From contig CAWIMW010000002.1 in NCBI GenBank assembly GCA_963837365.1, positions 558,001 through 622,000 on the forward strand: a stretch of 64,000 bases of DNA, in the 5' to 3' direction. A program made the translations under genes and the position numbers. Origin of the DNA: CAWBXL01 sp963837365 (lineage in GTDB: Bacteria; Acidobacteriota; Terriglobia; Terriglobales; Acidobacteriaceae). Positions 1-7,673 of the stretch are shown in pieces (position 1 is the first letter of the stretch; each line of letters opens with the position of its first letter). The notes beneath the pieces were generated by a model. The model saw nothing but the letters and a program-made list of their open reading frames with translations. It did no database searches and was not told the DNA's origin.

Positions 1-21
1 GTTGCGCAGCGCTTCGTGAGC

Positions 22-41
22 GGCCGCAATATATTGTGGCC
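22..41. repeat. 20-bp near-perfect palindrome
   Basis: GGCCGCAATATATTGTGGCC is a palindrome with one mismatched pair, which becomes G:U in RNA. It lies about 35 bases beyond the stop codon of the leftward ThyX-like gene. It could be part of a terminator or an operator for something beyond the window edge. The first 75 bases contain no gene I can support. A weak AT-rich hairpin (TGAAAA/TTTTCA) lies between the palindrome and the stop codon. Confidence 0.35.
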
Positions 42-75
42 TATCTAGGTGTGAAAAGAGTTTTTCAGCAGCCTG

Positions 76-1653
76 CTAGCGCTTCAGCAAATCCACCGGC
101 TCCCTTACATCCGTCACCCGCAAATACTTCGCCAGCGCCGGATACTTTTTCGCCACCGCCTCATACATGGCATAAGCCACATTGCGATAAGAAAAGTGCC
201 CCGCAGGCCCAGTCCGCAGCTCAGAGATGTAGACCACCTCGGCGAAGTCCATCTTGAATAAAGTCCTCTTGCGGAAGCCGAGCGGAATCGCATACTGCGA
301 ATTCTGCCGTGCTTCAGGGCCCGAACCCCCAGCCAACTGCTCCACAGCCGCCGCCGTCCCGCGCATGATGGAGTCATAACTCCCCTGCACCCCAGCCGCC
401 TTCAACTCCTCCGGCGAGTCGTAGCCATGCTTGGTGGTGAACTCCTGCCCGATCTGCACGCAGCGGCGATGCCGGTGCATATCGCGGAAGCCGCCAATGT
501 CCATCAGAATGTCAAAGCGGAACTGCTGCCCGGCACAGAACGGACGCAGCACCTCATCGTGCTTGCCGCGGTGCTTCAGCCCCACGTCAATAATGTGCCG
601 GCGGATGGCCTCCGGAACGGCCTGAACCGCCTGACGGATTTGGCGATAGGGATAGTGGCAATGCTCGTAAACCAAAGTGGTGGCCAGCTCGATCTCCAGC
701 GGCTCCTCGTCAAGCAAATCAACCAGGGGGGCCTCGGCCACCGGAACATTTCCAATCAACTCGGAAGCAATCTGCTTCAGCTCCCGTCGGGTCTCGACTT
801 CATACGCATTGGGATCGGCATACTTCACCAGCGTCGGCGACACACGGACTTCTTTCAGCAATTCCTGCTCCGCCCGCGCTCCCAGTTCCGGAGAAACTTT
901 GCGGATCTGTGCCACCAGCTCCTGCAACGCCTCCTGATTCACGTTGTAAGCAGGAGAAATAGCCGCCTGCTTCAACAGCTCACCGAGATTGCGGATTTCC
1001 TTGTGCGGCTGCGAGAGCAAATGCGAAACCTGGTTCTCCAAAGTGCGCGCGTTGACGATCTCTCCCAGAGAAGTATTGGTGGCCAGCGGCAGCAGGTAGC
1101 GGGATATATCAAACGCCCTGGCCCGCAGCGTGCGCTCGTAGGCCTCCTGCTTCATGTCTTCTGGCCTGGGAGTGATCTCGGAGAGATATTGGAACATCCG
1201 CTCGGACAGCGACTCGTATTCGGTGAACAGTCCATCCACCGTCTGCTTGTACAAGCGTTGGTCGGACTGGTTCGCAAACTCCGGCGTGTAATATCCACTC
1301 TTCTTGAAATCCTGATAACGGGTGGAGCGTTCCTGCCCGTCCCAGCGTTGCTCATCGGCAACGGTGATCGCAGCCAGAATCGAGAGTTTCTCGATGGCCA
1401 GCGCAATGTGCGCCAGATCGGCAATCGAACGGTGCCCATACTGAAAATAAAATGTGTTGAGAAACTTCTCAGCCTTCTGGGAGCTGATTTCTTTCAGCGA
1501 CTCTTTCATCGAAAGCGCCGAGCGCGAATACTTCGCCATGGCGTAAGCCTGGATCTCGGGCTCGACGCCGTAGACGGCATAGACTTCGACGGATGGTGAG
1601 TGAGCCTTGCTCTGCGTATCAGGAGGATTCTCTTCTGTCATGGTAGGAGTCAT
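76..1653 (-). CDS. Two-domain ThyX-like FAD-dependent thymidylate synthase homologue
   Basis: The protein is about 525 residues, roughly twice the usual ThyX length (about 220-300), and reads as two ThyX-like halves. ThyX makes dTMP from dUMP with FAD and methylene-tetrahydrofolate. The N-terminal half has GHRSIADLAHIALAIEKLS and QERSTRYQDF, resembling the end of the RHRxxSxNExSxRY signature. The C-terminal half has DMHRHRRCVQIGQEF, resembling its start, and TGPAGHFSYRNVAYAMYEA near the end. The signature therefore appears split between the two halves, so catalytic activity cannot be assumed. Starts at 1677 (GTG), 1653 (ATG) and 1641 (ATG) are in frame and none has a clear Shine-Dalgarno; I chose the first ATG. 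Family assignment is fairly firm, function less so. Confidence 0.8.
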   Translation of the reverse strand: MTPTMTEENPPDTQSKAHSPSVEVYAVYGVEPEIQAYAMAKYSRSALSMKESLKEISSQKAEKFLNTFYFQYGHRSIADLAHIALAIEKLSILAAITVADEQRWDGQERSTRYQDFKKSGYYTPEFANQSDQRLYKQTVDGLFTEYESLSERMFQYLSEITPRPEDMKQEAYERTLRARAFDISRYLLPLATNTSLGEIVNARTLENQVSHLLSQPHKEIRNLGELLKQAAISPAYNVNQEALQELVAQIRKVSPELGARAEQELLKEVRVSPTLVKYADPNAYEVETRRELKQIASELIGNVPVAEAPLVDLLDEEPLEIELATTLVYEHCHYPYRQIRQAVQAVPEAIRRHIIDVGLKHRGKHDEVLRPFCAGQQFRFDILMDIGGFRDMHRHRRCVQIGQEFTTKHGYDSPEELKAAGVQGSYDSIMRGTAAAVEQLAGGSGPEARQNSQYAIPLGFRKRTLFKMDFAEVVYISELRTGPAGHFSYRNVAYAMYEAVAKKYPALAKYLRVTDVREPVDLLKR

Positions 1654-1710
1654 TGTTGATTTGGAGCAAGAATACACTTGCAGCTGTTGTGGAAGTAAAA
1701 GAAAAAACTA

Positions 1711-1772
1711 ATGTCATGCTGAGCGGAGCAGGAACAAACAAAGTGCGTTCCTGTGCAGTCGAAGCACCCCTG
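1711..1772. repeat. Short dispersed repeat fragment (GTCATGCTGAGC type)
   Basis: The stretch begins ATGTCATGCTGAGCGGAGCA and ends near GCAGTCGAAGCACCCC. It resembles the GTCATTCCGACGA-type intergenic repeats found four more times in this window, in a different variant. It lies between the ThyX-like gene and the IS110-type element. Assignment rests on visual similarity only. Confidence 0.4.
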
Positions 1773-1814
1773 TTACCGACACAGCAGTTTCATTGCCATG
1801 GGTCCTTCGACTCC

Positions 1815-1842
1815 GTGGATGATTCGCTTCGCGAACATCCAC
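1815..1842 (+). other. Hairpin in the left flank of the IS110 element
   Basis: GTGGATG (1815-1821) pairs with CATCCAC (1836-1842), and TTCGC pairs with GCGAA inside, leaving one bulged A and a TTC loop. It precedes the transposase by about 90 bases. It could be part of a structured non-coding RNA of the element or of an older intergenic repeat. Confidence 0.4.
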
Positions 1843-1860
1843 TTCGCTTGATTGCATAAC

Positions 1861-1933
1861 GACGTTGGCCCGCTTCGTGGCGAGTAAATTGGAAGCTGCG
1901 AAGTCGACCAAGGCTCGAGAAGGAGCCAACGTC
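1861..1933 (+). promoter_or_regulatory. Stem-loop abutting the transposase start codon
   Basis: GACGTTGGC (1861-1869) is perfectly complementary to GCCAACGTC (1925-1933), which ends one base before the ATG at 1934. Inside, CTTCG (1873-1877) can pair with CGAAG (about 1899-1903). The Shine-Dalgarno AAGGAG directly precedes the right arm. A transcript entering from outside would fold this structure around the start site. Such structures in other insertion sequences limit transposase translation from read-through RNA; applying that here is inference. Confidence 0.5.
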
Positions 1934-3016
1934 ATGCTGATTATAGGCTGTGATTTTCATCCTGGGTTTCAGCAGGTCGCGATCTTTGACAAGCGAACGG
2001 GAGAGTATGAGGAGAAGCGGCTGAACCACCGGGAAGAGGCGGAGCAGTTTTACCGTTCTTTGGCGGGGCAGGAGGTGCGAGTGGGGATGGAGGCCTGCGG
2101 GCACTATCCCTGGTTCGAGCGGTTGCTTCAGGAGTTGGGGTTCGAGTTGTGGCTGGGAGATGCGGCCAAGATTCGGGCCTCGGTGGTGCGGCAGCAGAAG
2201 ACCGACCGGCGGGACGCGGAGCAGTTGCAGGTGTTGATGCGGGAAGAACGGTTTCCGCGGATTTGGGTGCCGAGTCTGGAGGAGCGGGACGTGCGGCAGT
2301 TGCTGGTGCATCGGCACAAGCAGAGCCTGCCCTGAGCTTGCCGAAGGGTGCAGGCGCGGACCCGGACCAAGAACCAGTTGCATGCGCTGGCGTTGAGCCA
2401 GGGAGTGCAGCGCAAGCGCAAGCTGTGGACTGAGGCGGGACGGGCGGAGTTGGAGAAGTTGGAGTTGCTGCCCTACGCCGCGGTGCGTCGCGAGCGTTTG
2501 CTGGCCGGGCTGGACCAGCTGGAAGTGGAGATCAACCAACTGAACCGGCGGGTGGAAGAAGAAGTGAAGCAGAGGCCGGCGGCGGTGAAGTTGATGACGC
2601 ATCCGGGAGTGGGGCCGGTGACGGCGTTGGCCATGGTGCTGACGCTGGGGCCGGCGGAGCGATTCGAGAATGGGCGCAAAGTGGGCAGCTACTTTGGGCT
2701 GATTCCGAGCGAGCATTCCAGCGGCGGACGGCAGAAGCTGGGACACATCAGCAAGCAGGGCAGTTCGTTTCTGCGCTTTTTGCTGGTGGAGGCGGGGCAG
2801 AGTGCGGCGCGTTACGACGCCGAGCTGGGCCGCTTTTATCGCCGCCTGGCGGCGCGCAAGCATCGCGCGCTGGCCAAGGTGGCAGTGGCCAGGAAACTGG
2901 CGACGAGGTTGTACCTGATGTTGCGCGAAGACTGGAACTATGCGCAACTGTGCCAGGCGTTTGTGCAGGCGAGCCCGAGTCATTCTGTGGCGGCAAGACC
3001 GAAGCCGACCGCTTGA
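1934..3016 (+). pseudogene. IS110-family transposase, interrupted by an in-frame 24-bp insertion with a stop
   Basis: The first part (1934-2335) begins MLIIGCDFHPGFQQVA and contains GMEACGHYPW and KTDRRDAEQL, the DEDD (RuvC-like) half of IS110 transposases. The second part (2348-3016) has MTHPGVGPVTALAMVLTLGP, YFGLIPSEHSSGGRQ and GHISKQGSSFLRFLLVEAG, the C-terminal Transposase_20 domain. Both parts are in the same frame. They are separated by 24 extra bases (2324-2347) encoding SLP-stop-ACRR between ...RHKQ and VQARTRTKNQ. Removing them restores one open frame of about 352 codons, a normal IS110 length. The start at 1934 has AAGGAG ahead of it. It would be inactive unless the stop is read through. 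Confidence 0.85.
2324..2347. repeat. 24-bp palindromic micro-insertion inside the transposase
   Basis: The inserted sequence contains CCTGCCCTGAGCTTGCCG followed by AAGG. It is an imperfect palindrome centred on AGCT and carries an in-frame TGA at 2333-2335. The insertion is exactly 8 codons, so the reading frame continues after the stop. I recognise this as one of the widespread CCCTGAGC...GAAGGG mini-repeats found in many bacterial genomes. A variant with GCGAAGTC in place of GCTTGCC occurs at about 25133-25157 in an intergenic region. Confidence 0.7.
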
Positions 3017-3287
3017 GTAGGCAGCCTGCCTCCCTGAAGTAAGTGGGGAGTTCGAAGCAGCAATTGTGGGAGCACGTACCGAAGAGATGGGTGGTGAGAC
3101 CTTGCGTCCACCGCGAGATTGAGAGAACACACGAGCCGTGGTCGAAATCGCACAAGCAACGGCAACAACAAAAGCAAAAGCGCTGGGGAAAAGGAACGTC
3201 AAAACCTCTTCCACCGCGTCGATGCCGTGGTGTCGCCAAAATCTGCCTTGACACCGACTCCGTCGTTAGAGACGGAATGACAGAGTT
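3017..3287. other. Non-coding right flank of the IS110 element
   Basis: No gene is visible in these 271 bases. Up to about 3263 they probably belong to the IS110 element. The last bases (GACGGAATGACAG, 3272-3284) resemble the inverted end of the GTCATTCCG-type repeat. If the element is of the IS1111 subgroup, its guide RNA would lie here; I cannot show this. Confidence 0.35.
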
Positions 3288-3620
3288 CTAGAACCTTCCC
3301 CAAAATGCAAACACCACCGCACCAAAAATGCACAGGAACGAAACCGCATAGTTCCACCGGATCGGCTCACCCAGGTAAAAGTAAGCAGATACCACGAACA
3401 CGATAATCGTGATGGATTCCTGAATGATCTTGAGCTGATAGCCGGTGAAATGCCCGTAACCGATCCGGTTGGCCGGTACCTGGAAGCAATATTCCCCAAA
3501 AGCGATCAGCCAGCTGACCACAATCACCGTAGGCAGGGACGCATTTCGATGTTTCAGATGGCCGTACCAGGCAAATGTCATAAAGGTGTTGGAGATGAAC
3601 AGCAGAATGATCGTGAGCAT
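3288..3620 (-). CDS. DMT-like DUF486 family membrane protein
   Basis: The 110-residue protein MLTIILLFISNTFMTFAWYG... matches the DUF486 family of small inner-membrane proteins related to drug/metabolite transporters. Four hydrophobic segments are visible, at about residues 1-18, 30-48, 68-83 and 90-108. YGHFTGYQLKIIQESI in the middle is typical of the family. The frame continues upstream, but the ATG at 3620 starts directly in the first membrane helix as in relatives. It is divergent from the VOC gene at 3699. Substrate and role are unknown. Confidence 0.85.
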   Translation of the reverse strand: MLTIILLFISNTFMTFAWYGHLKHRNASLPTVIVVSWLIAFGEYCFQVPANRIGYGHFTGYQLKIIQESITIIVFVVSAYFYLGEPIRWNYAVSFLCIFGAVVFAFWGRF

Positions 3621-3698
3621 TTGTGCTGATACTAGCAACTGGTTAGACTGTCTCGTCCAAACGTTCGAAAATGAGCACCTCACGGGGAAAGGAGTTCC

Positions 3699-4121
3699 AT
3701 GGACCTTCAGGCAAAAGGCATGGCCCCACTGATTCAGGTCTTCGATATGCCTCGATCGCTCCACTTTTATCGAGACCGGCTCGGCTTCACCCTGGTCAAC
3801 CGCTCCGGCGCAACCGATGACTGCGGTTGGGCGGTCCTTCGGCTGGATGGCGTGGAGATCATGCTGAACACGGCCTACGACGTCGGAGAGCGTCCGCCAT
3901 CCGCCGACCCGGCACGCATGGCCTCCCACGGCGACCTTTGCTTCTTCTTCATGTGCGCCGATGTCGATGCCGTGTACTGCCAGCTGCGTGCCGCTGGGTT
4001 CGCTGCGAAAGAGCCCGAGATCCGGAACTATGGCATGAAACAGGTGTATCTTTCGGACCCTGACGGTTACGGACTATGTTTTCAAATGCCGGTGTGGGCG
4101 GGTTCGACAAGCGAGTCATAA
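3699..4121 (+). CDS. VOC (glyoxalase/bleomycin-resistance) family protein
   Basis: At 140 residues this is a typical single VOC domain. It has two beta-alpha-beta-beta-beta modules, the first containing FDMPRSLHFYRDRLGFTLV and the second CADVDAVYCQLRAAGF followed by QVYLSDPDGYGLCFQM. The family binds a metal through His/Glu side chains and includes glyoxalases, dioxygenases and antibiotic-binding proteins, so substrate cannot be inferred. The ATG is preceded by AAAGGAGTTCC, a strong Shine-Dalgarno. The DUF2071 gene follows after 18 bases on the same strand, so the two may be co-transcribed. Confidence 0.85.
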   Translation: MDLQAKGMAPLIQVFDMPRSLHFYRDRLGFTLVNRSGATDDCGWAVLRLDGVEIMLNTAYDVGERPPSADPARMASHGDLCFFFMCADVDAVYCQLRAAGFAAKEPEIRNYGMKQVYLSDPDGYGLCFQMPVWAGSTSES

Positions 4122-4139
4122 AGGTCGAAAATTAACGGC

Positions 4140-4925
4140 ATGCATGCTGCTCTGCAATCGACTGCCCACCGCCCATGGCCATTGCCCGACGAGCCTTGGA
4201 TCATGGCCCAGACCTGGCACGATCTGCTGTTTGCCCATTGGCCGATTGATCCCATGGCCCTGCGCCCGCTGGTGCCCCATCAACTTCCTCTGGACCTTTT
4301 CCAAGGCCGTTGTTGGATCGGTGTCGTTCCGTTCTGGATGAGCCACATCCACGCGCGGGGCTTGCCGCCACTGCCCGGTCTATCGCAGTTCCCGGAACTA
4401 AATGTCCGCACTTACGTTACCCAGGGGGAAAAGCCGGGCGTTTATTTCTTCAGCCTGGATGCCGCCATTCTTACGGCCGTTTGGGCGGCTCGCACTTTCT
4501 ACCGCTTGCCCTATTTCCACGCCAAGATGTCAGCAGAGATCCAAAACGAATGGATCGTGTACAACTCGAAAAGGCAGAATGAGGCAGCAGAATTCCACGG
4601 CCGCTACCGGCCAGTCAAGCCTGTGGAATTAAGCGCTCCGGGCACGTTAGAGCACTGGCTTACGGAACGCTATTGCCTCTATACCGTGGACGGCCTGGAC
4701 GTATATCGTGCAGAGATCCATCACCGGGCCTGGCCGTTACAGGCGGCTGAAGCAGAGATCGAAGTCAACACGGTCGCCAATCCTGCGGGGATTCCTCCCT
4801 TCGAGAGCGCTCCTCTGCTTCATTTCTCGCGCAAATTGGAAGTAATCATCTGGCCCTTGCGCCGCGTCAGTGAGGCGGTTATGGTCAAAGTCAGCAATCC
4901 AGAACTAATGTCCCCTGCAACGTAG
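4140..4925 (+). CDS. DUF2071 (YqjF-type) family protein
   Basis: The 261-residue protein has the DUF2071 pattern: HWPIDPMALRPLVPHQLPLD near the start, WIGVVPFWMSHIHARGLPPL, FPELNVRTYVT, GVYFFSLDA and LTERYCLYT. The family is widespread in soil bacteria and has an acetoacetate-decarboxylase-like fold, but no established reaction. No signal peptide or membrane segment is visible. It follows the VOC gene closely and precedes fabG by 52 bases, where a separate promoter may lie. Confidence 0.85.
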   Translation: MHAALQSTAHRPWPLPDEPWIMAQTWHDLLFAHWPIDPMALRPLVPHQLPLDLFQGRCWIGVVPFWMSHIHARGLPPLPGLSQFPELNVRTYVTQGEKPGVYFFSLDAAILTAVWAARTFYRLPYFHAKMSAEIQNEWIVYNSKRQNEAAEFHGRYRPVKPVELSAPGTLEHWLTERYCLYTVDGLDVYRAEIHHRAWPLQAAEAEIEVNTVANPAGIPPFESAPLLHFSRKLEVIIWPLRRVSEAVMVKVSNPELMSPAT

Positions 4926-4938
4926 ACGATATCGCCGT

Positions 4939-4944
4939 TATAAT
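4939..4944 (+). promoter_or_regulatory. Possible -10 element for fabG
   Basis: TATAAT lies 34 bases upstream of the fabG ATG in the short gap after the DUF2071 gene. TGCAAC sits 17 bases further upstream and is a poor -35 match. The hexamer match is exact, but the rest of the promoter is weak. Confidence 0.3.
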
Positions 4945-4977
4945 TTCTTCTTTCAAAATAGTCGAGGAAGTGATCGC

Positions 4978-5721
4978 ATGTCTCTCTCAGGAAGAGTCGC
5001 GCTGGTGACCGGGGCCTCCCAAGGCATCGGCCGGGCCTGCGCGCTGAAACTTGCCTCACAAGGCGCCACCGTGGCTGTCGTTGCCCGTACCCAGGAAAAA
5101 CTGGATGAACTGGCAAAAGAGATTTCCGCCGCTGGGGGGAAAGCCGCCGCCTTCACCTTGGATGTCAGTGACGAAGACCAAATCAAGACCGTCTTGAAAG
5201 CGGCCATCGGCCAACTCGGTAAAATCGACATCCTGATCAACAACGCAGGCATCACCCGCGACCAACTGGTCATGCGCATGAAGCGCGCCGACTGGGATGC
5301 CGTCATCAATACCAACCTGACCTCAGCCTACCTGTGCATCCAGCAGGTCATCAGTTCCATGCTCAAGCAACGCTGGGGACGCATCATCAACATCACGTCT
5401 GTATTCGGGCAAACCGGACAAGCCGGACAGGCCAATTACTCTGCGTCGAAGGCCGGACTGATCGGCCTGACCATGGCCATCGCCCGCGAAATCGCCTCCA
5501 GAAATATAACTTGCAACGCCGTGGCCCCCGGCTTCATCGAAACCTCAATGACCGCAGTATTGAGTGATGAATTCAAACAGAATGCCGTAAAAATGATCCC
5601 TCTGGGCCGCGTCGGAACACCGGAAGACATCGCCAACTCGGTAGCCTTTTTGGCGTCTGAAGAAGCAGGCTTTATCACCGGACACGTGCTCAACGTAAAC
5701 GGGGGCATGTACATGGGGTAG
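4978..5721 (+). CDS. fabG: 3-oxoacyl-[acyl-carrier-protein] reductase
   Basis: A 247-residue classical short-chain dehydrogenase. TGASQGIG (residues 11-18) binds the NADP cofactor, NNAG is at 88-91, and the catalytic Ser141, Tyr154 and Lys158 are present (YSASK). The C-terminus PGFIETSMT...GRVGTPEDIANSVAFLASEEAGFITGHVLNVNGGM is typical of FabG, which reduces 3-oxoacyl-ACP in fatty-acid elongation. Other SDR substrates are possible because the gene is 50 kb from the acpP/fabF cluster at 57-59 kb. AGTCGAGGAAGTG upstream supplies a Shine-Dalgarno. Confidence 0.88.
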   Translation: MSLSGRVALVTGASQGIGRACALKLASQGATVAVVARTQEKLDELAKEISAAGGKAAAFTLDVSDEDQIKTVLKAAIGQLGKIDILINNAGITRDQLVMRMKRADWDAVINTNLTSAYLCIQQVISSMLKQRWGRIINITSVFGQTGQAGQANYSASKAGLIGLTMAIAREIASRNITCNAVAPGFIETSMTAVLSDEFKQNAVKMIPLGRVGTPEDIANSVAFLASEEAGFITGHVLNVNGGMYMG

Positions 5722-5738
5722 GCGTTCCGTCCGAACAA

Positions 5739-6203
5739 TTGCAGATTGTTCCGGCGGAATCGGCAGCCGACCTACAGGCAGTTCGCGAACTCCTGCTTGA
5801 GTATTGGAACAACCGCAACCTGGCGATGTATGTATTCAATTTCGACCAGGAACTGGCTGGCCTCCCCGGAGGCTACGCCCCACCGCACGGCAGACTGTTC
5901 CTGGCTTCCTGGAATAACGAGGTCGCAGGCTGCATAGCCTTGCGCAAGCTCGAACCTTCCATCTGCGAGATGAAACGCCTTTACCTGCGGCCGAAATTTC
6001 GCGGAAAGAGAATTGGAAGAACTTTAACGGAGTTCATCATTAGCGAGGCGCGAAAGATCGGCTACCAGAAAATGCGGTTGGATACCATCCAAGCCAACAT
6101 GCAAGAAGCAGTTGGGTTGTATCGCCGGCTTGGCTTCCAGGAAATTGAGGCGTACCGGGTGAATCCAATCCCGGGCGTAATGTTCATGGAACTAGTGCTT
6201 TAA
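5739..6203 (+). CDS. GNAT family N-acetyltransferase
   Basis: The 154-residue protein has the GNAT acetyl-CoA binding pattern CEMKRLYLRPKFRGKRIGRT, including the R/Q-x-x-G-x-G/A-like loop, followed by MRLDTIQANMQEAVGLYRRLGF and the family ending. It transfers an acetyl group to an unknown amine. The only start that fits is a TTG at 5739, 17 bases after fabG, with a poor Shine-Dalgarno, so translation may depend on coupling to fabG. Confidence 0.85.
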   Translation: MQIVPAESAADLQAVRELLLEYWNNRNLAMYVFNFDQELAGLPGGYAPPHGRLFLASWNNEVAGCIALRKLEPSICEMKRLYLRPKFRGKRIGRTLTEFIISEARKIGYQKMRLDTIQANMQEAVGLYRRLGFQEIEAYRVNPIPGVMFMELVL

Positions 6204-6332
6204 AGCAGCGCAGGCATCGCTTACAACTAACCGCAAAGACTACCGTCGATGTCCTGGTCTGTGAAGATTGATCTCAATCTGGAAGCGGTAAAATAACCAC
6301 TATCTCTACCAACAATTTTCGAGGAGCCACGG

Positions 6333-7076
6333 ATGAAGCAACTTTTGTTTGGATTGCTATTTTTCGCCTATGCCACGATGGCCTTTGCCGCCACCGCCAA
6401 AGAAGTCTCCTACAAGAGCGGCGACGATACCATCCATGCCATTCTCTATACTCCTGAGGGTACGGGCCCATTCCCCGCGCTGGTGGTCATCCACGAATGG
6501 TGGGGACTCAATGACTGGGTGAAAGAACAAGCGTCCAAGCTGTCGGATGAGGGCTACGTGACCCTCGCAATTGATCTTTATCGCGGAAAAGTAGCCACTA
6601 CCCCTGAGGTTGCTCACGAGCTTATGCGCGGCGTCCCCGACGACCGCTCGGCCCGTGACCTGCACACGGCGGTGGAGTTCCTCAAATCGCAACCAGATGT
6701 GAAAAAAGACCGCATCGGCGCGATCGGCTGGTGCATGGGCGGAGGCTATGCCCTGGATGTCGCCTTGCAAGAGCCAACGCTGGCCGCCGATGTCATCAAC
6801 TACGGTAGCCTGGCGGACGATCCCGACGACTTGAAGAAAATTAACGCTCCCATTCTCGGACTCTTCGGCGGGCAAGACCGCGGCATTACTCCTTCTGATG
6901 TTCACAAGTTTGAGCAACAGATGAAGACCTTGGGCAAGAGCGTGGAAGTCCATATTTATCCCGACGCCGGGCATGCCTTCGAGAATCCGAATAACACGAT
7001 GGGGTACCGTAAAGACGATGCGGCGGATGCATGGGCGCGCACAGTGGCCTTTCTCGCGAATACTCTCAAAAAATGA
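6333..7076 (+). CDS. Secreted dienelactone hydrolase family protein
   Basis: The 247-residue protein has a signal peptide (about residues 1-19, ending AFA) and an alpha/beta-hydrolase domain of the dienelactone hydrolase type. The Cys-Asp-His triad is visible: Cys134 in GWCMGGG, Asp182 in GGQDRG and His214 in DAGHAF. HEWWGLN near residue 54 is the usual family motif. DLH enzymes open lactones in aromatic degradation, but most homologues have no known substrate. GAGGAG precedes the ATG. Confidence 0.88.
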   Translation: MKQLLFGLLFFAYATMAFAATAKEVSYKSGDDTIHAILYTPEGTGPFPALVVIHEWWGLNDWVKEQASKLSDEGYVTLAIDLYRGKVATTPEVAHELMRGVPDDRSARDLHTAVEFLKSQPDVKKDRIGAIGWCMGGGYALDVALQEPTLAADVINYGSLADDPDDLKKINAPILGLFGGQDRGITPSDVHKFEQQMKTLGKSVEVHIYPDAGHAFENPNNTMGYRKDDAADAWARTVAFLANTLKK

Positions 7077-7121
7077 ACGCAGCCGCCCACTGAGAGCCAA
7101 TTCAAACTGGCAATTCCCTGC

Positions 7122-7127
7122 TACAAT
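7122..7127 (+). promoter_or_regulatory. Possible -10 element upstream of the XRE regulator
   Basis: TACAAT sits within CCCTGCTACAATT, a 13-mer that recurs at about 33886-33898 upstream of the ECF sigma gene. It lies 75 bases ahead of the regulator start codon. No convincing -35 box is visible. Confidence 0.3.
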
Positions 7128-7201
7128 TTCCCCTTGCCAGACGGTACCAGAGTGGTTAACATGCAAGCCACCCTTGGGGAGCCCCTGGGGATGCAATCCC
7201 A

Positions 7202-7552
7202 ATGAACATCGGCGAAACCATAAGAAACTTCCGGTTGCAGAAGGGAATGTCCCAGGGCGATATCGAAAAGCGCACCGGCCTGCTGCGCTGCTACCTCTCG
7301 CGGGTAGAGAACGGCCACACCATCCCCTCGCTTGATACCCTGGCCAAGATCGCCGGGGCGATGGAGACTCCGCTCTCCAATTTCTTTGCCGAGTCAGGAC
7401 ACACCAACGGAACCAAAGGCCTCCCGCAGCTTTCCGATGACGAAGTCCGGTTCCTGAGCCAGATCCGCCGTTACTCGGTCAGCCTGAATGACAGCGACCG
7501 TAAGCTGGTGCTCGCCATGGTGAAGAAGATGGCAGCAAATTCGGCAAGGTAA
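7202..7552 (+). CDS. XRE-family helix-turn-helix transcriptional regulator
   Basis: The 116-residue protein has an N-terminal lambda-repressor-like HTH (about residues 3-58: IGETIRNFRLQKGMSQGDIE...CYLSRVENGHTIPSLDTLAKIAGAM). It is followed by a short C-terminal part ending in a helix, SLNDSDRKLVLAMVKKMAA. The SRVENGHTIPSLDTL recognition segment is classic. Its targets are unknown. It is transcribed alone, convergent with aspS. Confidence 0.88.
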   Translation: MNIGETIRNFRLQKGMSQGDIEKRTGLLRCYLSRVENGHTIPSLDTLAKIAGAMETPLSNFFAESGHTNGTKGLPQLSDDEVRFLSQIRRYSVSLNDSDRKLVLAMVKKMAANSAR

Positions 7553-7673
7553 TTCCTTCCTAAAACAGCCCACGAAAGTAGGCATCAACCCGATAGTTCG
7601 GATTCATCTCGGGAACAAATTGCTGAGAAGCTGCTTTTTGTTATGGGAACCGCGGCACAGTCCCGCTAGGGGA

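Larger units (their letters stand above)
1808..3263 (+). mobile_element. IS110-family insertion sequence (ends tentative)
   Basis: The element contains an IS110-type transposase (1934-3016) flanked by non-coding DNA on both sides. IS110 elements usually lack terminal inverted repeats, so the ends cannot be read directly. The 9-mer CGACTCCGT occurs at 1808-1816 and 3255-3263 and is used here as provisional limits. The left non-coding part holds two hairpins (1815-1842 and 1861-1933) and the right part is about 250 bp. IS110-family elements are known to encode a bridge/seek RNA in one of these flanks, and I cannot tell which from sequence alone. The transposase is interrupted, so the copy is probably inactive. 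Confidence 0.55.

Noticed and set aside
427..1599. Long plus-strand open frame opposite the ThyX-like gene
   Set aside because: It is antisense to a well-supported gene, has biased low-complexity composition and matches no family.
1790..3214. Long minus-strand open frame opposite the IS110 transposase
   Set aside because: It is the complement of the transposase, rich in His, Arg and Gln as expected for an antisense shadow in high-GC DNA.
7140..7200. tRNA-like text (GGTACCAGAGTGGTTAA)
   Set aside because: No acceptor or T arm can be formed; it lies in the leader of the XRE gene.
6357..7202. Minus-strand open frame opposite the dienelactone hydrolase
   Set aside because: It is antisense to a gene with an intact catalytic triad and signal peptide.
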